Source: Levilactobacillus senmaizukei DSM 21775 = NBRC 103853
GTDB taxonomy: Bacteria > Bacillota > Bacilli > Lactobacillales > Lactobacillaceae
Direction of reading: 5' to 3'
NCBI RefSeq assembly: GCF_001592085.1
Contig: NZ_BCWD01000001.1
Span: forward strand, 97,849 to 161,848
DNA: 64,000 bases
Below are positions 8,333-16,122 of this stretch, piece by piece. The notes under the pieces are model-generated. The model had not been told where the DNA came from. It saw nothing but the letters and a program-made list of their open reading frames with translations, and did not search any database. Position 1 is the first letter of the stretch, and each line of letters starts with the position of its first letter. The position numbers and the translations under genes were made by a program.

Positions 8333-8698
8333 TCAGTCACCGTTACGTAAATGAACCCAACCCCAACCAATTAGGGCCGCGTTAAAGCTCATCAGCAGCG
8401 ACCACAACCACAGGTAATCACCAACTAACGCCGCTAAGTTGGCCCACCATAGGACAAAGATCATGACCCCAATTAATCCGATATTGATGGCTAGGCCAAT
8501 CAACTGAGCTTGTCGACGATGTGCCAACGCCGTCACCACCGTAATACCAACCAAGACAACCGTCATTAAGATATCCGACATCTGCCAATGAAAATGCCAA
8601 CCAAGACTGGTTGTCGCCGGAACAATCGACAGAATTAACAAGAAAAGTAGCGCACCAGACGCGTTCATTAAGGGCACCAGCCGATACAACTTTTGCAT
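8333..8698 (-). CDS. Four-TM membrane protein of unknown function
   Basis: The product of about 121 residues is almost wholly hydrophobic, with four predicted membrane segments and short loops (HRRQAQ in the middle, HLRNGD at the end). I chose the ATG at 8698 because an AAGGAAG ribosome site lies 8 bases upstream. A GTG at 8707 would sit on that site. I do not recognise a family. It stands alone between the deformylase-like gene (convergent) and the tannase-like gene. Confidence 0.6.
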   Translation of the reverse strand: MQKLYRLVPLMNASGALLFLLILSIVPATTSLGWHFHWQMSDILMTVVLVGITVVTALAHRRQAQLIGLAINIGLIGVMIFVLWWANLAALVGDYLWLWSLLMSFNAALIGWGWVHLRNGD

Positions 8699-8808
8699 AG
8701 CTGCCACTTCCTTTATTTGATTGGCTCAAATATAGACCCGGCGGCCAATTTGTCCAGCAATTAACTATTTAAACCGACCGTTACGACCGCAAATTAACCT
8801 CACCGATC

Positions 8809-8837
8809 AAAAAAGAGTCTGGGTAGCCCCAGGCTCA
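8809..8837 (-). terminator. Terminator of the tannase-like gene
   Basis: A hairpin with GAGTCTGGG and CCCAGGCTC arms is preceded by AAAAAA on the plus strand, giving a U-run for the minus-strand transcript. Confidence 0.8.
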
Positions 8838-8856
8838 TTTCGATAACATTCACTTA

Positions 8857-10257
8857 TTAACGACAGCACTGATTAACCCAGTTGAATAAGTCCGGCAAGT
8901 CATAGTCGCCTTCATGCTTGGTCGCCCAGCGATAGGCAAAGTTCACGTCATAACCTTGATTGGCTAAGCGCGTCGCTAGCAGTTTGGGAATTGCGAACGC
9001 CGTTTCGGCATCAGCTGCCCCATGCCGAATCCACCAATGTGGTGCCACCTGACTTTGCGTCGTTTTAAGATAGGTCATTGGGTTAATGGCGGCCACCAGA
9101 TCCGGATCGGCCCGGCTGGCAGCCTCCAACGTATGGGACTGCGCAAATTCGGTGAAGTGCCGCGCCGGCATCAACCGATTACCAAACAACTGATTCTCTG
9201 GATGACTGAGATCTAGCGCATCGAATGCCGGCAATCCCTTTTGTCGGCCGAGCGCTGCCGTATAACGGTACCAGTCGATCGCCACAATATGGCCATCTTT
9301 CGTCGTAACGCCGGCGCTATTTCCCAACGCCTGACCAGCGACTCCGGCTGCTTGCGCGGCACTTAATAGATCGGCAACGATGGCTTCCCGGAAGCTTCCC
9401 GTACCATTAAGATTCAAGGTTAAGTCGTGCCCCTGATCATCGCGCAGTTTTAACCCATTGATATAGGCAATGAAGGCCTGTTGACGCTCGGATGACCAGC
9501 GTTGTTCTTCGCCCGACAAGTGGCTGGATTGCACCGTAATCTGGGGCTGCTCGTCAACCAACTTAAGTGATCGCTGGGTCCAATCGCTAATCCCGTGGAA
9601 CTGCCATTCATAGGCGTCGTCGGCGTGTTCCAAATCCATGATTGGACAGTAGGTCGCCACCGCAAAGACCGCGTCCGTCCCCGGGGCCGCTCCTAACTCT
9701 TGCAGGGGTGTTTCAAAGAAATCTGCCTCCCCGCTGGCCCCCAACAAAGCTGCAGCAGCACCACCGGCACCGGTCCCACTGACCACAATATGATTGGGAT
9801 CCCCCGGCAACCAACCGGCATTGTAGGTCACATAACGAACGGCCGCCTTCAAATCGACAATAAATGCCGGCGCTTTACCGGTGAATTCATTGTTGCTGTC
9901 CCGAGAGGTCCACCCACGGGCCCCGGCAGAGACGACCACATAGCCTTGTTTCAGCGCGGCCAGCATGGTGGCTCCTTGCCCATAACGGGCCACATTTTCC
10001 GGAAAGTCGCTCGGCCCCGGTCGATACCCACCAATGGTATTGGGCATAAAAATAGGTGCCGACACCCGCGTGTAGCCATTCACTTGGCCACCATTGAAAT
10101 AGGCCTCCGGTACAAAAATATTTAACCGTTGAATTGGGTCTACTGGCCGACTCACGTAGTCGATCTGCTTGAACGACCGGTAGGCTATCGCCTCACCGGC
10201 CACGGTGGTCGTGGCCTTTTCATACGTTGATTCATCGAAACGTAACGGTGCCTGCAT
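8857..10257 (-). CDS. Tannase-family (subtype B) protein with Gly in place of the nucleophile Ser
   Basis: At 466 residues it matches the length and whole-protein pattern of Lactobacillus tannase (TanB), an alpha/beta hydrolase that cleaves galloyl esters. Shared phrases include LNIFVPEAYF, PIFMPNTIGGY, LEHADDAYEWQF, HPENQLFG and IRHGAAD. The nucleophile elbow, GTSAGG in the known enzyme, reads GTGAGG here: residue 163 is glycine (codon GGT at 9771-9769). The other triad members appear intact (Asp416 in HGAAD, His448 in KHEGDYDL), as do the Lys and Glu near KGLPAFDALDLSHPENQLFG. There is no signal peptide. It may be a non-hydrolytic galloyl binder or a decayed enzyme. The divergent APC permease is its neighbour. 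Confidence 0.85.
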   Translation of the reverse strand: MQAPLRFDESTYEKATTTVAGEAIAYRSFKQIDYVSRPVDPIQRLNIFVPEAYFNGGQVNGYTRVSAPIFMPNTIGGYRPGPSDFPENVARYGQGATMLAALKQGYVVVSAGARGWTSRDSNNEFTGKAPAFIVDLKAAVRYVTYNAGWLPGDPNHIVVSGTGAGGAAAALLGASGEADFFETPLQELGAAPGTDAVFAVATYCPIMDLEHADDAYEWQFHGISDWTQRSLKLVDEQPQITVQSSHLSGEEQRWSSERQQAFIAYINGLKLRDDQGHDLTLNLNGTGSFREAIVADLLSAAQAAGVAGQALGNSAGVTTKDGHIVAIDWYRYTAALGRQKGLPAFDALDLSHPENQLFGNRLMPARHFTEFAQSHTLEAASRADPDLVAAINPMTYLKTTQSQVAPHWWIRHGAADAETAFAIPKLLATRLANQGYDVNFAYRWATKHEGDYDLPDLFNWVNQCCR

Positions 10258-10528
10258 CGCAATTCCTCCAGTTCAAAGACGCTTTAACCCTACTCTAGTG
10301 GAATTAGTGCCCCGTCGCAAGTCATTCATGACGGCGCGCTTGAACCGCACTGATGCTTTCCATTTTTCCCCGTTACCGAAGAGTCCCCCGACCGGTCGAC
10401 GCCGCTTGGGGCCTGCTTAACTTTGTGAATTAACCGAGTCGCTTTCGTTGATGTAAGCGTTCACATAAGGTAGACTGTGGGCTTCACAAGTACATAAATC
10501 TGCGATCTTCAGAAAGTGAGCGATATTC

Positions 10529-11962
10529 ATGCAAAACTTGTCCAGGCATATTTCTTTTCCCCGCCTGTTAATCCTAGGTGCCGCCAGCGTCATTGGGAGC
10601 AGTTGGATCTACACCAACGGAATCTTTTTCGATAAATACGGCGCCGGTGGCGAAATCTTCGGATTCGGTCTCGCCATGTTCATTACGATCCTGGCGTCCC
10701 TCTCCTTTGCGGAACTTTCGTCAATCTTCCCTCGAAGCGGCGGCCCCGTGGTCTACAGTTACCTGGCCTTTGGCAAACGCCTCGGCTTCGCCACCGGTTG
10801 GGCCATTCTGGGCGCCTACCTCAGTGCCCTATCCTTTTACGTCACCGCCAGCAGCATGCTCCTGGCGACCATTTTTCCTCAGATATCGGCGGGTCCCGGT
10901 TATACCATTGCTGGCGCCCACGTTTCCTTTCTCGAATTACTCATTGGCATTCTCTTTACCATCATGATCTTCGTTCTCAACGTTCGTGGGACTAAGGTCA
11001 CCGCGGGTGTCCAGGCCGCTCTCTTCATCGGACTCGTGGTTCTGGGGGCCGCCTTGGTTGTAACCGGGTTCACCCAGGGTCGACCGGCTAACTTTTGGCC
11101 CGCCTTCAAGGTGGGAACCCCCGCTCTACTAAACGTGGTTCGCTTTGTCTTGCCGGCCATGACGTTCCTGACTGGTTGGGAAGTCGTTTCCATCCTGGCA
11201 GAGGAAGCCGACATGGCCCCGGCTAAGATCGGGAAGGCCGTCGTGGGTGCCATTGTCATCGCGGCCAGCTACTACATCATCGTGCTGCTGGCCAGCGCCT
11301 GGGTCTACCCTTGGAAAAAAACCGCAACATTCACGATGGGGTCGATAACCGCCTTTACCAAAGCCGGCTTCCCAATCCTCGGAATGGCGGCCTTCCTGAT
11401 TGCCTTTCTCGGCCTGTTGACCAGCTTTATCGGTCTCTTCACCGCGGCACCACGACTAATCTTGTCCCTGGCACGAGCGGGCTTATTGCCAGAACAATTT
11501 GCTAAAATTAATGAAAAACACCGTACACCAATTAACGCCACCGCCCTGGTCCTAATTTTCGCAATTGGTTTTGGTTGGCTTGGCAAGGGGGCCATGACCT
11601 ACTTTCTCGATCTAGGCGGCTTCTTCGTCGCCATGGCCTGGGCGCTAACCGCTTTGTCACTCTGGCGGGTGCGCCGTGCGTATCCCACGCTGGAAGCTGG
11701 CTTTCGGCTAAAGCATCTGTGGCCGAGCATTCTTGGTGGGGTCCTAGCGGTTGCCATTGCGATTGGAACCCTATATCCGAAGTCCCCAGTTGCCTTGGTC
11801 TGGCCAACGGAATACATCATGTTGGCCGTGTGGATCGGCCTGGGACTGCTCTTCTACTTTCTGGGCCGTCGGGCACACCAGCCCAGAGAAACGGCCCTCT
11901 ACCACTTGCTCGGTGAGGATGAGTATGCCAAACTCCCCCGCCAGAAATCCACAGATAAATAA
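10529..11962 (+). CDS. APC superfamily amino acid permease
   Basis: The 477-residue membrane protein has about 12 TM segments. The N-terminal GAASVIGSSWIYTNG matches the TM1 substrate-binding turn of APC permeases, and the TM2-3 signature FAELSSIFPRSGGPVVYSY is clear. TM6 contains FLTGWEVVSILAEEA, where the family's unwound helix lies. It likely imports or exchanges an amino acid or amine in symport with protons. The start at 10529 follows GAAAGTGAG. A strong bidirectional terminator follows. Substrate cannot be assigned. Confidence 0.88.
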   Translation: MQNLSRHISFPRLLILGAASVIGSSWIYTNGIFFDKYGAGGEIFGFGLAMFITILASLSFAELSSIFPRSGGPVVYSYLAFGKRLGFATGWAILGAYLSALSFYVTASSMLLATIFPQISAGPGYTIAGAHVSFLELLIGILFTIMIFVLNVRGTKVTAGVQAALFIGLVVLGAALVVTGFTQGRPANFWPAFKVGTPALLNVVRFVLPAMTFLTGWEVVSILAEEADMAPAKIGKAVVGAIVIAASYYIIVLLASAWVYPWKKTATFTMGSITAFTKAGFPILGMAAFLIAFLGLLTSFIGLFTAAPRLILSLARAGLLPEQFAKINEKHRTPINATALVLIFAIGFGWLGKGAMTYFLDLGGFFVAMAWALTALSLWRVRRAYPTLEAGFRLKHLWPSILGGVLAVAIAIGTLYPKSPVALVWPTEYIMLAVWIGLGLLFYFLGRRAHQPRETALYHLLGEDEYAKLPRQKSTDK

Positions 11963-11974
11963 TCTGCTATAACT

Positions 11975-12028
11975 AAAACCGCCTAACCCAGGTGAATCCG
12001 TCACGATTCGCTCAGGTTAGGCGGTTTC
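11975..12028. terminator. Bidirectional terminator between convergent genes
   Basis: A long stem pairs AAACCGCCTAACC with GGTTAGGCGGTTT, with A-rich sequence on the left and T-rich on the right. It serves the permease (+) and the dehydrogenase (-). Confidence 0.88.
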
Positions 12029-12030
12029 TA

Positions 12031-12978
12031 TTAGTCGCTGGACCGGTCATGTTGTAGGAGCGCCAATAACTCGGCATCCCGATGCTTAACCAGGTCCTGA
12101 CCCGCGGTGCCCGACCAGTCATAAAAGCCCTGACCACTCTTCAACCCTAGATCTCCGGCCGCCACCTTTTTAGCCAAGGTTGCATCGCCGGTCGTTTCAT
12201 TGGCCAAGTCGGCGTATAGGTATTGGCTGATATGATCAAAAATATCTAAGCCACCAAGATCGGCACTGGCAATCGGTCCCACTAAGCCCCAGCGGCGGCC
12301 AAGGCTCGTCTGGACCACCTCGTCGACCGCCGCCGGACTGGCAATTCCTTCCGCAACAATGTGCAACGCCTCACGTAAGACTGCTAATTGGATCCGATTA
12401 CCCACAAATCCCAATGAAGCCTTCTTCAGGGCCACCGGATGCTTACCAATGGCGCGCATCAAGGCCACCGTCGTGGTCACCGTGGCCGTCTCCGTTTGTT
12501 CGCCAGGAACCACCTCGACCAGTGGCATCAGTTGCGCCGGATTCCAAAAATGGGCCACCACGAAGCGTTCGGGGCGCTTCAAGACTGACTGAATCGCCGT
12601 GGGGCTCAGCCCAGACGTGTTGGTCGCCATGGTGACTGCCGTTCCGACAATCGATTCGACCCGCCGCCAAACGGACTGCTTCACCTGTAAATTCTCAGCG
12701 ACCGATTCAATTATAAAGTCCACATCACTCAAGGCCGCCGCATAGTCCGTGGTCGGCGTGATCCGGCTCATAATCGTGGCAATCGAGTCGGTTAGTAAAC
12801 CAGCATCCGCAAAGGTTGCCAAGTCCTGTTCAATGGCCGCCATCCCCGCCGCCAAAGCCGCGTCACTTTGATCTAGTAGATGGACTGGGTACCCGTGCAT
12901 CGCAAACTGTAATGCCGTGGCGTGGCCCATGGTTCCCGCGCCAATGTTACCAATGATTTTAAGGTCATCATTTGTCAT
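12031..12978 (-). CDS. 3-hydroxyacyl-CoA dehydrogenase family protein
   Basis: Starting from the ATG at 12978, which has a GGAGG site, the protein has 315 residues. The N-terminal Rossmann fold carries the NAD motif IGNIGAGTMGHATA. The middle holds ESVAENLQVKQ, TNTSGLSPTAI and the HFWNPAQLMPLVEVV segment that contains the catalytic His. The C-terminal helical domain begins at GFVGNRIQ. It is expected to oxidise or reduce a 3-hydroxyacyl (or related 3-hydroxy acid) substrate with NAD(H). No thiolase or enoyl-CoA hydratase gene lies nearby, so a full beta-oxidation role is not supported by context. Confidence 0.88.
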   Translation of the reverse strand: MTNDDLKIIGNIGAGTMGHATALQFAMHGYPVHLLDQSDAALAAGMAAIEQDLATFADAGLLTDSIATIMSRITPTTDYAAALSDVDFIIESVAENLQVKQSVWRRVESIVGTAVTMATNTSGLSPTAIQSVLKRPERFVVAHFWNPAQLMPLVEVVPGEQTETATVTTTVALMRAIGKHPVALKKASLGFVGNRIQLAVLREALHIVAEGIASPAAVDEVVQTSLGRRWGLVGPIASADLGGLDIFDHISQYLYADLANETTGDATLAKKVAAGDLGLKSGQGFYDWSGTAGQDLVKHRDAELLALLQHDRSSD

Positions 12979-13054
12979 CTTGGTTCGCCTCCAAAAAGTC
13001 TGCCCTCCGGATTCAGTTCTCATTTTCTCTTGCTCTTAGTGTACCAAACTCTGG

Positions 13055-13082
13055 TTGAAGATTCGCCGTTGTCCCGTATAAT
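13055..13082 (+). promoter_or_regulatory. Promoter of the restriction-modification operon
   Basis: TTGAAG (13055-13060) and a perfect TATAAT (13077-13082) are spaced by 16 bp, about 38 bp before the GTG start of the endonuclease gene. I see no controller-protein gene. Confidence 0.75.
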
Positions 13083-13119
13083 AAGAAGACGAAAGCTAAC
13101 TTTCCAGGAGGCGATAACC

Positions 13120-13743
13120 GTGAAAACCGGGGGAACTGGTGGGGCCAACACCAATCGTGGTGGGCTCGCCTTTGAAAATAAAACGGATTTGGCGGCCCGA
13201 ATCGAACGGGACCGGTCCGCGGACTATGAACTAATTGAACACGCTAGTACGAAAGACCTTTCAACGTCAAAGGCTTTCGACGTCTATCGCCGAACCGACC
13301 ATCACCTCGTCGGAATCATTACCAAACAATTCCAATTTTATAACATTTTATCTGAGTACTATCACGTTACTAATCAAAATCATAAACGCTGGAAACCCGA
13401 CGAGGTCTTCTTCAACTTTGATGCCAATACCATCTTCATCGTTGAAAAGAAATGGCAGCAAAAGTCCGGTTCGGTTGATGAGAAGATCTTTGGCTTCGTC
13501 AATAAGCGGCGCCTCTATCAAAATAACTTCAATCAACTGCCCACCGAACCCAAACCGACCGTGGAATTTGCGGCACTGTTTAATGCCTCGTGGTGGATCT
13601 ATGGCCTCGACCACGCCCTACCGGCTGGTACGAACCCACCCCGCAAGAATGAAGTCGCCTATCAAGACTACTTTGACAATCTCCGGATTGATGGCATAAA
13701 AATTTTCTTCGACAACTATGATTACTGGTGGTTCGGTCTTTAA
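13120..13743 (+). CDS. Putative type II restriction endonuclease (PD-(D/E)xK)
   Basis: The 207-residue product starts at a GTG (13120) with a CCAGGAGG site. I infer a nuclease from two things. First, residues 99-122 read NFDANTIFIVEKKWQQ..SGSVDEK, where Asp101 and Glu109-Lys-Lys111 fit a PD-(D/E)xK metal site on a beta hairpin. Second, the next gene, 30 bp on, is a Dam-type adenine methyltransferase. The N-terminus (GGTGGANTNRGGLAFENKTDL) resembles the glycine-rich, FE-containing starts of several type II enzymes. I do not recognise the exact family or the recognition site. Together the pair would cut unmodified incoming DNA. Confidence 0.72.
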   Translation: MKTGGTGGANTNRGGLAFENKTDLAARIERDRSADYELIEHASTKDLSTSKAFDVYRRTDHHLVGIITKQFQFYNILSEYYHVTNQNHKRWKPDEVFFNFDANTIFIVEKKWQQKSGSVDEKIFGFVNKRRLYQNNFNQLPTEPKPTVEFAALFNASWWIYGLDHALPAGTNPPRKNEVAYQDYFDNLRIDGIKIFFDNYDYWWFGL

Positions 13744-13773
13744 CCACGGTAACAACTAAAGGAGGCGACTAAC

Positions 13774-14685
13774 TTGGCCGCAGATTCAGAATTATTTCCC
13801 GTGATCACCCCCATCATCAAGTGGGCCGGCGGTAAGAAAAAGCTAGCGCCAACGATCGAACAGGCTGCCAGCAATCAAATTGATTTTTCGACCATCGACA
13901 CCTACGTCGAACCGTTTGCCGGCGGCGCCTCGATGCTGCTTTATTTGGCCACCAAATATCATTTCAAGCACCAGGTTATTTTGGATATCAATCCTGAGCT
14001 GATCAATCTCTACCGCCAGGTTCGTGATCACCTCACCGACCTCATGACGGGACTCACCACCATTCAAGCCACCTACAATGACCTACCGGACTTAACCACG
14101 CAAAAGGAAAATTTCTACGCGGTTCGGTCGGCCTTTAACCAAGGTATCCTGGTCGACGAAGCCAGCGTCGATCAGGCGGTACGGTTCATGTTTCTGAACA
14201 AGACCGACTTCAACGGCCTCTATCGAGTCAATTCCAAGGGCACCTTCAACGTCCCCTTCGGCCAGCGCAAACAGGTCAATCTCTTTGAACCGGCTAACCT
14301 AACCAACTTTTCTCAGCTCTTACAGAATACGGAAATCCTCTTAGGTGACTACCATCAGACGGCTCAATATGCCGGACCTAAGACCTTCTTTTACTTCGAT
14401 CCGCCCTACCGGCCACTGACCGATTCGGCCAGCTTTACCAGCTATGCCAAGTCGACCTTTAACGACGACGCCCAAGTGGAATTAGCCACCTTTACCCAGC
14501 AACTAGCCGCTAAAGGGGCCCACTTTGCCTTAAGTAACTCCGATCCCCACCAGAGCGATCCCGATGATAATTTCTTCGATGATTTGTATGCCGACTTCAC
14601 GATCCAACGCATTCAAGCGGCCCGCATGATCTCGGCTCGGGCAAAGGGTCGTGGCAACGTTTCCGAACTACTCGTTACTCACTAA
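13774..14685 (+). CDS. Dam-type (N6-adenine) DNA methyltransferase
   Basis: The 303-residue enzyme begins at TTG (13774), 8 bases behind AAAGGAGG. It has the alpha-class order of motifs: PIIKWAGGKKKLAP at 13-26, the SAM-binding YVEPFAGGASMLL at 44-56, NKTDFNGLYRVNSKGTFNVPFG near 142-163, and the catalytic DPPY at 209-212. This is the DpnM/Dam/EcoRV-methylase group that methylates adenine, often within GATC or GATATC-like sites; the site here is unknown. It presumably protects host DNA from the endonuclease encoded just upstream. Both genes are probably one transcript. Confidence 0.93.
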   Translation: MAADSELFPVITPIIKWAGGKKKLAPTIEQAASNQIDFSTIDTYVEPFAGGASMLLYLATKYHFKHQVILDINPELINLYRQVRDHLTDLMTGLTTIQATYNDLPDLTTQKENFYAVRSAFNQGILVDEASVDQAVRFMFLNKTDFNGLYRVNSKGTFNVPFGQRKQVNLFEPANLTNFSQLLQNTEILLGDYHQTAQYAGPKTFFYFDPPYRPLTDSASFTSYAKSTFNDDAQVELATFTQQLAAKGAHFALSNSDPHQSDPDDNFFDDLYADFTIQRIQAARMISARAKGRGNVSELLVTH

Positions 14686-14697
14686 GGAGACCCCCAA

Positions 14698-15042
14698 ATG
14701 TCACCAATTCCTGGCTACATCGCTCAAGCACCCGCCGCCCAGCAGGCACAATTAACCGCCATGTACCATCTGCTGCAGGCCGCTTTACCGGACGCCACCG
14801 AAAAGATGAGCTACGGTATGCCGGCATTCTATCAGGATAAGCCGGTAGCCTACTTCGGGGCCACCAAGCATCACCTGGGCTTCTACCCAACCAGCAGTCC
14901 CATTGTGCAGTTCAGGACGGACTTAGCCGCCTACCCAACTAGTAAGGGCGCCGTGCAGTTTGCTTACGACCAACCGCTGCCGGAAGACTTAATCACAGCT
15001 ATGGTCCAGTTTCGCTTAAAAGAAATTCAAAACAACCAGTAA
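14698..15042 (+). CDS. DUF1801 family protein
   Basis: The 114-residue protein has the whole pattern of the DUF1801/YdhG family: DATEKMSYGMPAFYQDKPVAYFGATKHHLGFYP and the QPLPEDLI...RLKEI ending. Its ATG is 12 bases after the methyltransferase stop with an AAGGAG site, so it is the third gene of that transcript. The family has no firm biochemical role; some members are described as iron-chaperone or frataxin-like folds. A link to restriction-modification is not implied by sequence. Confidence 0.85.
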   Translation: MSPIPGYIAQAPAAQQAQLTAMYHLLQAALPDATEKMSYGMPAFYQDKPVAYFGATKHHLGFYPTSSPIVQFRTDLAAYPTSKGAVQFAYDQPLPEDLITAMVQFRLKEIQNNQ

Positions 15043-15043
15043 A

Positions 15044-15090
15044 AAAGAACCCCCGACAACCGTTAAAAACGGCTATCGGAGGTTCTTTTA
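15044..15090. terminator. Bidirectional terminator between DUF1801 and aquaporin genes
   Basis: The arms AAGAACCCCCGA and TCGGAGGTTCTT enclose a CCGTT/ACGG inner stem, with A-run on the left and T-run on the right. Confidence 0.88.
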
Positions 15091-15102
15091 CTGTCACAAC
15101 AA

Positions 15103-15753
15103 TTAATCTTCACTGCCCATGAAGCGACCAACGTAAGCGGCACAAATCGCACCAACTTCTGGGGCCAGGATGTAAAGCCAGAGATGCTTCAACGCACTAC
15201 CACCGGCAAAGATGGCGGGGCCAAATGACCGTGCCGGGTTCAGGGAACCCCCGGTGAGGTTCAAGGCGACAATGATCAGAAAGGCTAAGGTCACCCCAAT
15301 GGTCAAGCCGGCAAAGTCCCCATTACCGTGACGGTCACTCGTCACGTTGAGAATGACCAGCAGGAACAAGAAGGTTACCAGGACTTCAACTAAGAAGGCT
15401 AGGCCCGTTGAAATCTTTGGGAAATCCGTTTGCCCCAATTGATTGGTTGCCAGGCCCAGGCCACTGACGAACAACTTGATACAAGCCGATGCCACGGTCG
15501 CCCCAAGGACTTGAGCAACCACGTAGCCTAAGGCGTCACGACCATCGATCCGCCGATTAATCAACATCGCCGTCGTCACGGCTGGGTTAAAGTGCCCGCC
15601 GGAGATGCCACCAAAGGCATAGGCTGACACCGTAATGGCTAGACCAAACGCTAACCCAATCGTCAGGGTGCTACCGGCCGCAACCGTTACGGCACCCGTC
15701 CCCAGGAAGACCAACATAAAGGTCCCCATGAATTCTGCCAAATATTTTTGCAT
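15103..15753 (-). CDS. MIP-family aquaporin / glycerol facilitator
   Basis: From the ATG at 15753 (GGAGG site upstream) the channel has 216 residues and six TM segments. Both pore motifs are intact: HFNPAVT (N56-P57-A58) and SLNPARS (N172-P173-A174). Aligned to E. coli AqpZ the selectivity-filter positions are Phe36, Ile160, Gly169 and Arg175, instead of Phe/His/Thr/Arg. The filter is therefore wider and less polar than a strict water channel, and permeation of water plus small solutes such as glycerol or hydrogen peroxide is plausible. It stands alone with its own terminator. A minus-strand TATAAT lies at 15784-15789. Confidence 0.92.
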   Translation of the reverse strand: MQKYLAEFMGTFMLVFLGTGAVTVAAGSTLTIGLAFGLAITVSAYAFGGISGGHFNPAVTTAMLINRRIDGRDALGYVVAQVLGATVASACIKLFVSGLGLATNQLGQTDFPKISTGLAFLVEVLVTFLFLLVILNVTSDRHGNGDFAGLTIGVTLAFLIIVALNLTGGSLNPARSFGPAIFAGGSALKHLWLYILAPEVGAICAAYVGRFMGSED

Positions 15754-16122
15754 AAAACGACCTCCAATCTCTCTATAATTTTTATTATAGTCCCAACTAC
15801 CGGCTGGAGAAATAGAAATGCAAATGATTCTGTTACTCACTGAAACTTTAGTCAGCTGGGGACACCCCCAAACAGCAAAACACTTGACTTATAGCCATTC
15901 ACAACCTCTTTCATAAAACACCGACCGATTGCCGCCCTGGCAATGATTTTCATGAATTTAATCTCACCTTTTGGTGGCTTTGACACAATTAGAATGTAAT
16001 GGTTCTGTATGGTTGCTGTATCGATTTCATTAATCCTACTGACAACCTTCGAGAACTGACCTATGATGAGAATGTAATCGGAAATGAAAAGGACACCTCA
16101 CTTTTGAAAGGCAGGTATTTTC
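15754..16122. other. Intergenic region with divergent promoters
   Basis: It contains the aquaporin leader (minus strand, TATAAT at 15784-15789) and the PAP2 gene promoter on the plus strand. Two similar AGAATGTAAT words occur at about 15991-16000 and 16069-16078; their role is unknown. I see no gene. Confidence 0.4.
16039..16067 (+). promoter_or_regulatory. Promoter of the secreted PAP2 phosphatase gene
   Basis: CTGACA (16039-16044) and TATGAT (16062-16067) are spaced by 17 bp. They lie about 55 bp before the ATG. Confidence 0.65.
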
